Shown here: positions 61,053 through 64,000 of the stretch, in pieces
Position numbering within the stretch: the first letter of the stretch is position 1
Layout of the letters: each line of letters starts with the position of its first letter
Position numbers and translations under genes: made by a program
Notes under the pieces: model-generated
What the model was told of the DNA's origin: nothing
The model's input: the letters and a program-made list of their open reading frames with translations, nothing else
The model's database searches: none
Assembly (NCBI GenBank): GCA_900545315.1
Contig: UQYM01000001.1
Span: forward strand, 84,551-148,550
Source of the DNA: an uncultured Alistipes sp.
Lineage (GTDB): Bacteria > Bacteroidota > Bacteroidia > Bacteroidales > Rikenellaceae
DNA length: 64,000 nucleotides
Reading direction: 5' to 3'

Positions 61053-62126
61053 ATGAAAAAGCACAACTTTAGCGCAGGGCCTTCGATCTTGCCCCGTGTA
61101 GCAATTGAAAATGCAGCCAAAGCGATATTGGATTTTAATGGTATGGGACTTTCCCTGTTGGAGATTTCTCACCGTACGGCCGATTTCGAAGCGGTTAACG
61201 ATGAGGCTGAAGCGCTGCTACGTGAATTGCTGAACGTGCCTGCCGAATATAAAATTCTCTTTTTGGGCGGTGGTGCCAGCACCCAGTTCTACGAAGTGCC
61301 GTTCAACCTGATGGAGAAAAAGGCCGGTTATGTCAATACGGGTGTTTGGGCCAACAAGGCTATCAAGGAGGCTCGTCTGTTTGGTGAAACCGAGGTGATC
61401 GCATCTTCTGAGGATAAGAATTTTACCTATATTCCTAAAGGTTTTGAGATCCCGACCGATTTGGACTATCTGCATATCACGACCAACAATACGATTTACG
61501 GTACCGAATATAAAACCGATATCGACTCTCCGGTGCCTCTGGTTGCTGATATGAGTTCCGATATTTTGAGCCGTCCGGTGGATGTTTCCAAATATGGCCT
61601 GATCTATGGCGGCGCTCAGAAGAATATGGGCCCTGCCGGTGTAACCTTTGTGATCGTTCGCGAGGATATTCTGGGCAAGGTTAGCCGTAAGATCCCTTCA
61701 ATGATCGACTACCGTAACCACATTGCCAGCAAATCGATGTTCAATACCCCACCGGTATTTGCGATTTATGTGGTACGTGAAACGTTGCGTTGGTTGAAGT
61801 CGATCGGTGGTGTACCGGCTATCCAGAAACTCAATCAGGAGAAGGCTGCCCTGCTGTACAACGAGATCGATCGCAACCCGTTGTTTAAGGGTACGGCCGT
61901 TAAAGAGGACCGTTCGATTATGAATGTATGTTTCGTAATGGAAGAGCCTTATGCAGATTTGGCCGGAGAGTTCCTTGAGTTCTCCAAGTCGAAAGGCATG
62001 GTTGGTGTGAAAGGACACCGTTTGGTTGGTGGTTTCCGTGCCTCAATTTACAATGCGCTGCCCAAAGAGAGCGTTCAGGCGCTGGTGGACTGCATGCAGG
62101 AGTTCGAGAAGTTACACGTCAAATAG
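61053..62126 (+). CDS. serC: Phosphoserine aminotransferase
   Basis: A 357-residue class V aminotransferase that makes 3-phosphoserine from phosphohydroxypyruvate and glutamate. The PLP lysine is K190 in YGGAQKNMGPAG, and HNFSAGPSILP, ISHRTADF and GGGASTQFYEVPFNLM are family blocks. The start MKKHNFSAGP fits. Followed by serA, with an intrinsic terminator between them. Confidence 0.97.
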   Translation: MKKHNFSAGPSILPRVAIENAAKAILDFNGMGLSLLEISHRTADFEAVNDEAEALLRELLNVPAEYKILFLGGGASTQFYEVPFNLMEKKAGYVNTGVWANKAIKEARLFGETEVIASSEDKNFTYIPKGFEIPTDLDYLHITTNNTIYGTEYKTDIDSPVPLVADMSSDILSRPVDVSKYGLIYGGAQKNMGPAGVTFVIVREDILGKVSRKIPSMIDYRNHIASKSMFNTPPVFAIYVVRETLRWLKSIGGVPAIQKLNQEKAALLYNEIDRNPLFKGTAVKEDRSIMNVCFVMEEPYADLAGEFLEFSKSKGMVGVKGHRLVGGFRASIYNALPKESVQALVDCMQEFEKLHVK

Positions 62127-62150
62127 TCTATGGGACTTATCATGACATAT

Positions 62151-62175
62151 CGGCCTTCCCAGAAAAAGAAGGCCG
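62151..62175 (+). terminator. Terminator between serC and serA
   Basis: CGGCCTTC (62151-62158) pairs with GAAGGCCG (62168-62175), followed by eight T (62176-62183). It begins 25 bases after the serC stop and ends 16 bases before the serA ATG. Confidence 0.9.
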
Positions 62176-62198
62176 TTTTTTTTCAATCGCTCATTACG

Positions 62199-63119
62199 AT
62201 GAAAGTATTAGTTGCTACCGAGAAACCATTTGCCAAGGCTGCAGTGGACGGAATTCGTGAAATCGTGGAGGGAGCCGGCTATCAGTTGGCTCTGTTGGAG
62301 AAGTACACTGATAAAAGTCAGTTGTTGGAGGCTGTTGCAGATGTCGATGCCTTGATTGTGCGGAGTGATAAAGTGACGGCGGAAGTGATTGCGGCAGCAC
62401 CGCAATTGAAAGTTGTTGTACGTGCTGGGGCCGGTTACGACAATGTGGATTTGGCTACCTGTACCCAGCGTGGAATTGTCGTGATGAATACGCCGGGCCA
62501 AAATTCGAATGCTGTGGCTGAATTGGCGATCGGCATGATGATCTTTATGGCTCGTAACCAGTTCACTCCGGGCACCGGTTCGGAGATTCGAGGCAAACGC
62601 CTCGGAATTCAGGCTTATGGACATGTCGGACGTCTGGTCGGACGTTTGGGTAAGGCCATGGGCATGGAGGTTGCGGCGCACGACCCGTATGTCAATCCCG
62701 AAGTCTTTGCTGAAGATGGTGTATTGGCGGTCGATTCGGTTGAGGCGTTGTATGAGCAGTCTGATTTTCTGTCGTTGCACATTCCGGCAACGGAGCAGAC
62801 CAAAGGTTCGATCGGTTATGAACTGCTCAGCCGGATGCCGAAAGGGGCAACGTTGGTCAACACGGCTCGTAAAGAGGTGATCGATGAGGCAGGTTTGGCT
62901 AAAGTGCTTGAGGAGCGTCCTGATTTGAAGTACATTACTGACATTGCAGCGGGAAATCAGGCTGAGCTGAGCGAAAAATTTGGCAAGCGGGTATTTGCGA
63001 CTGCTAAAAAGATGGGAGCAGAAACGGCCGAAGCTAATATCAATGCCGGTTTGGCTGCGGCACGTCAGGTGGTTGCCTATTTCAAGGAGAACGATACGCG
63101 GTTCCAGGTGAACAAATAG
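62199..63119 (+). CDS. serA: 3-phosphoglycerate dehydrogenase, short noncanonical type
   Basis: A 306-residue D-2-hydroxyacid dehydrogenase, the first serine-synthesis step, lacking the C-terminal regulatory ACT part. The dinucleotide motif reads GIQAYGHVG (Ala where the first Gly of GxGxxG usually is). R224 in NTARKEV is the usual catalytic Arg. The usual Glu (in the DVFxxEP block) is replaced: here the segment is D248-I-A-A-G-N253. The usual His (TPHxG) is replaced by lysines K270-K271 in TAKKMGAET. I recall such a Lys-bearing type from Bacteroides and Entamoeba. The ATG at 62199 fits the family; the upstream ATG at 62130 would run through the terminator hairpin. Confidence 0.92.
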   Translation: MKVLVATEKPFAKAAVDGIREIVEGAGYQLALLEKYTDKSQLLEAVADVDALIVRSDKVTAEVIAAAPQLKVVVRAGAGYDNVDLATCTQRGIVVMNTPGQNSNAVAELAIGMMIFMARNQFTPGTGSEIRGKRLGIQAYGHVGRLVGRLGKAMGMEVAAHDPYVNPEVFAEDGVLAVDSVEALYEQSDFLSLHIPATEQTKGSIGYELLSRMPKGATLVNTARKEVIDEAGLAKVLEERPDLKYITDIAAGNQAELSEKFGKRVFATAKKMGAETAEANINAGLAAARQVVAYFKENDTRFQVNK

Positions 63120-63162
63120 TCTTTATTCATTTATACATAGATTACTGTAAGAGAAACGAAAG

Positions 63163-64000
63163 ATGGTTAGAATAAAACCTTTTCGGGGCATTCGTCCCCC
63201 TGCAGAGTATGCGGCTGAGGTGGCCTCACGTCCTTATGATGTGCTCAATTCGCAGGAGGCAAAACAGGAGGCAACGGAAAAATCGTTGCTTCATATTATC
63301 AAACCCGAGATTGATTTTGCTCCGATAGCTGACGAGCATTCCGATGAGGTGTATGCCCGTGCAGTCGAGAATTTTCGGACCTGGCGAGAAAAGGGATGGT
63401 TGGTGCAGGACGATACTGAGAAGTATTATGTCTATGCCCAAACCATGGATGGCCGGACACAATATGGATTGGTAGCGGCCTGTCATTTTGATGATTACCT
63501 GCAGGGTAAAATCAAAAAACATGAATTGACCCGTCCCGATAAGGAGGAGGATCGTATGATTCACGTACGGATCCAAAATGCCAATGTGGAGCCGGTCTTT
63601 TTCTCCTATCCGGCCAATCAGGAGATCGATCAGATTATTGACAGCATTGTTACGCACAACGATCCGGTTTATGATTTTGTGGCTGCTGATGGGTTTGGTC
63701 ACCGTTTTTGGGTGATTGACGATGAGGCGACTCAAAAGCGAATTACTGAAATCTTTGCCGAGATTCCTGCCTTGTATGTAGCTGATGGACATCATCGTAC
63801 GGCGGCAGCGGCTCGTGTCGGTCAGGAGAAGATGAAACAGAATCCGAACCATACCGGCGAGGAGGAGTACTGCTATTTCTTGGCGGTTATTTTCCCCGAC
63901 AACCAGTTGAAGATTATCGATTACAATCGGTTGGTCAAAGATCTCAATGGCTTGACGCCTGCCGAATTTCTGACCGCCCTTGGAAAGAATTTTGAGATCG
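63163..64000 (+). CDS. DUF1015 family protein, cut by window end
   Basis: The first 279 residues of a DUF1015 protein, a soluble family of about 410 residues with no established function. The N-terminus MVRIKPFRGIRPPAEYAAEVASRPYDV is the family one. A central motif Y-V-A-D-G-H-H-R (D208 to R212) resembles the DGxHR motif of ParB/sulfiredoxin-fold enzymes. It starts 43 bases after serA. The repeated serC-serA-DUF1015 order in Bacteroidales, as I know it, suggests a link to serine or phosphoserine metabolism. The 3' end is outside the window. Confidence 0.9.
   Translation, partial: MVRIKPFRGIRPPAEYAAEVASRPYDVLNSQEAKQEATEKSLLHIIKPEIDFAPIADEHSDEVYARAVENFRTWREKGWLVQDDTEKYYVYAQTMDGRTQYGLVAACHFDDYLQGKIKKHELTRPDKEEDRMIHVRIQNANVEPVFFSYPANQEIDQIIDSIVTHNDPVYDFVAADGFGHRFWVIDDEATQKRITEIFAEIPALYVADGHHRTAAAARVGQEKMKQNPNHTGEEEYCYFLAVIFPDNQLKIIDYNRLVKDLNGLTPAEFLTALGKNFEI

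Noticed and set aside
62130..62198. N-terminal extension of serA from the ATG at 62130
   Set aside because: The extra 23 residues are the translation of the terminator hairpin and its T-tract.

Overview
The window looks like chromosomal core sequence of a member of the Bacteroidota, most probably the order Bacteroidales. The reasons are a type III glutamine synthetase, a complete Na+-translocating NADH:quinone reductase (nqrABCDEF) operon, the uncommon short 3-phosphoglycerate dehydrogenase next to serC and DUF1015, secreted C69 and C1B peptidases, the near absence of strong Shine-Dalgarno sites, and the repeated TAnnTTTG promoter -7 element typical of this phylum. The sequence alone does not fix a genus. 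I see no rRNA, tRNA, CRISPR array, insertion sequence, prophage or integrase. Nearly every gene is intact and of recognisable family.

Layout. 1-3.1 kb: an AddB-like PD-(D/E)XK nuclease, divergent from a possible partial gene at the left edge. 3.3-8.5 kb: an AlkD-like HEAT protein, glutamine synthetase III, and a tandem pair of membrane-anchored M23 endopeptidases. 8.6-12.9 kb: alaS and gpmI, ending in a strong terminator. 13.2-16 kb: TatD and TcdA overlapping on the minus strand, then a secreted C1B aminopeptidase. 16.1-23.7 kb: the nqr operon followed ten bases later by the bifunctional NAD(P)HX repair enzyme. 23.7-27.4 kb: a small conserved protein, a zinc/manganese-type ABC pair (binding protein plus ATPase, no permease beside it), and an XRE-family regulator with a 636-base AT-rich upstream region carrying repeated TTACA-NN-TGTAA palindromes. 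27.4-31.2 kb: HIT, phosphohexomutase, dnaA. 31.3-35.8 kb: a likely operon of thiol peroxidase, recA, the (p)ppGpp synthetase/hydrolase and a small membrane protein. 36.1-46.7 kb: ten closely packed minus-strand genes (dapB, lepB, IMPACT-type, pyrB, pyrI, uvrA, M16 peptidase, O-methyltransferase, thiM, thiE). 46.8-49.2 kb: truA, galK and a small lipoprotein. 49.5-56.5 kb: secreted C69 dipeptidase, YggS, M23-LysM peptidase, DUF3109 protein, secreted GH36 alpha-galactosidase. 56.7-60.5 kb: ddl, a TPR protein, nadD, gmk, yicC. 61-64 kb: serC, a terminator, serA and a DUF1015 gene cut by the right edge.

Functional threads: cell-wall building and remodelling (three M23 enzymes, ddl), secretion (lepB), nucleotide and genome maintenance (uvrA, recA, addB-like, alkD-like, dnaA, gmk, pyrBI), redox and energy (nqr plus NADHX repair), stress (peroxidase, Rsh), and galactoside use (GH36, galK). 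The most interesting points are the palindrome array upstream of the XRE regulator, the serC-terminator-serA-DUF1015 arrangement with a dehydrogenase lacking the usual catalytic Glu/His, the recA/Rsh/peroxidase operon ending in a gene for an unknown membrane protein with a short conserved-looking C-terminal motif, and the transporter pair without its permease.
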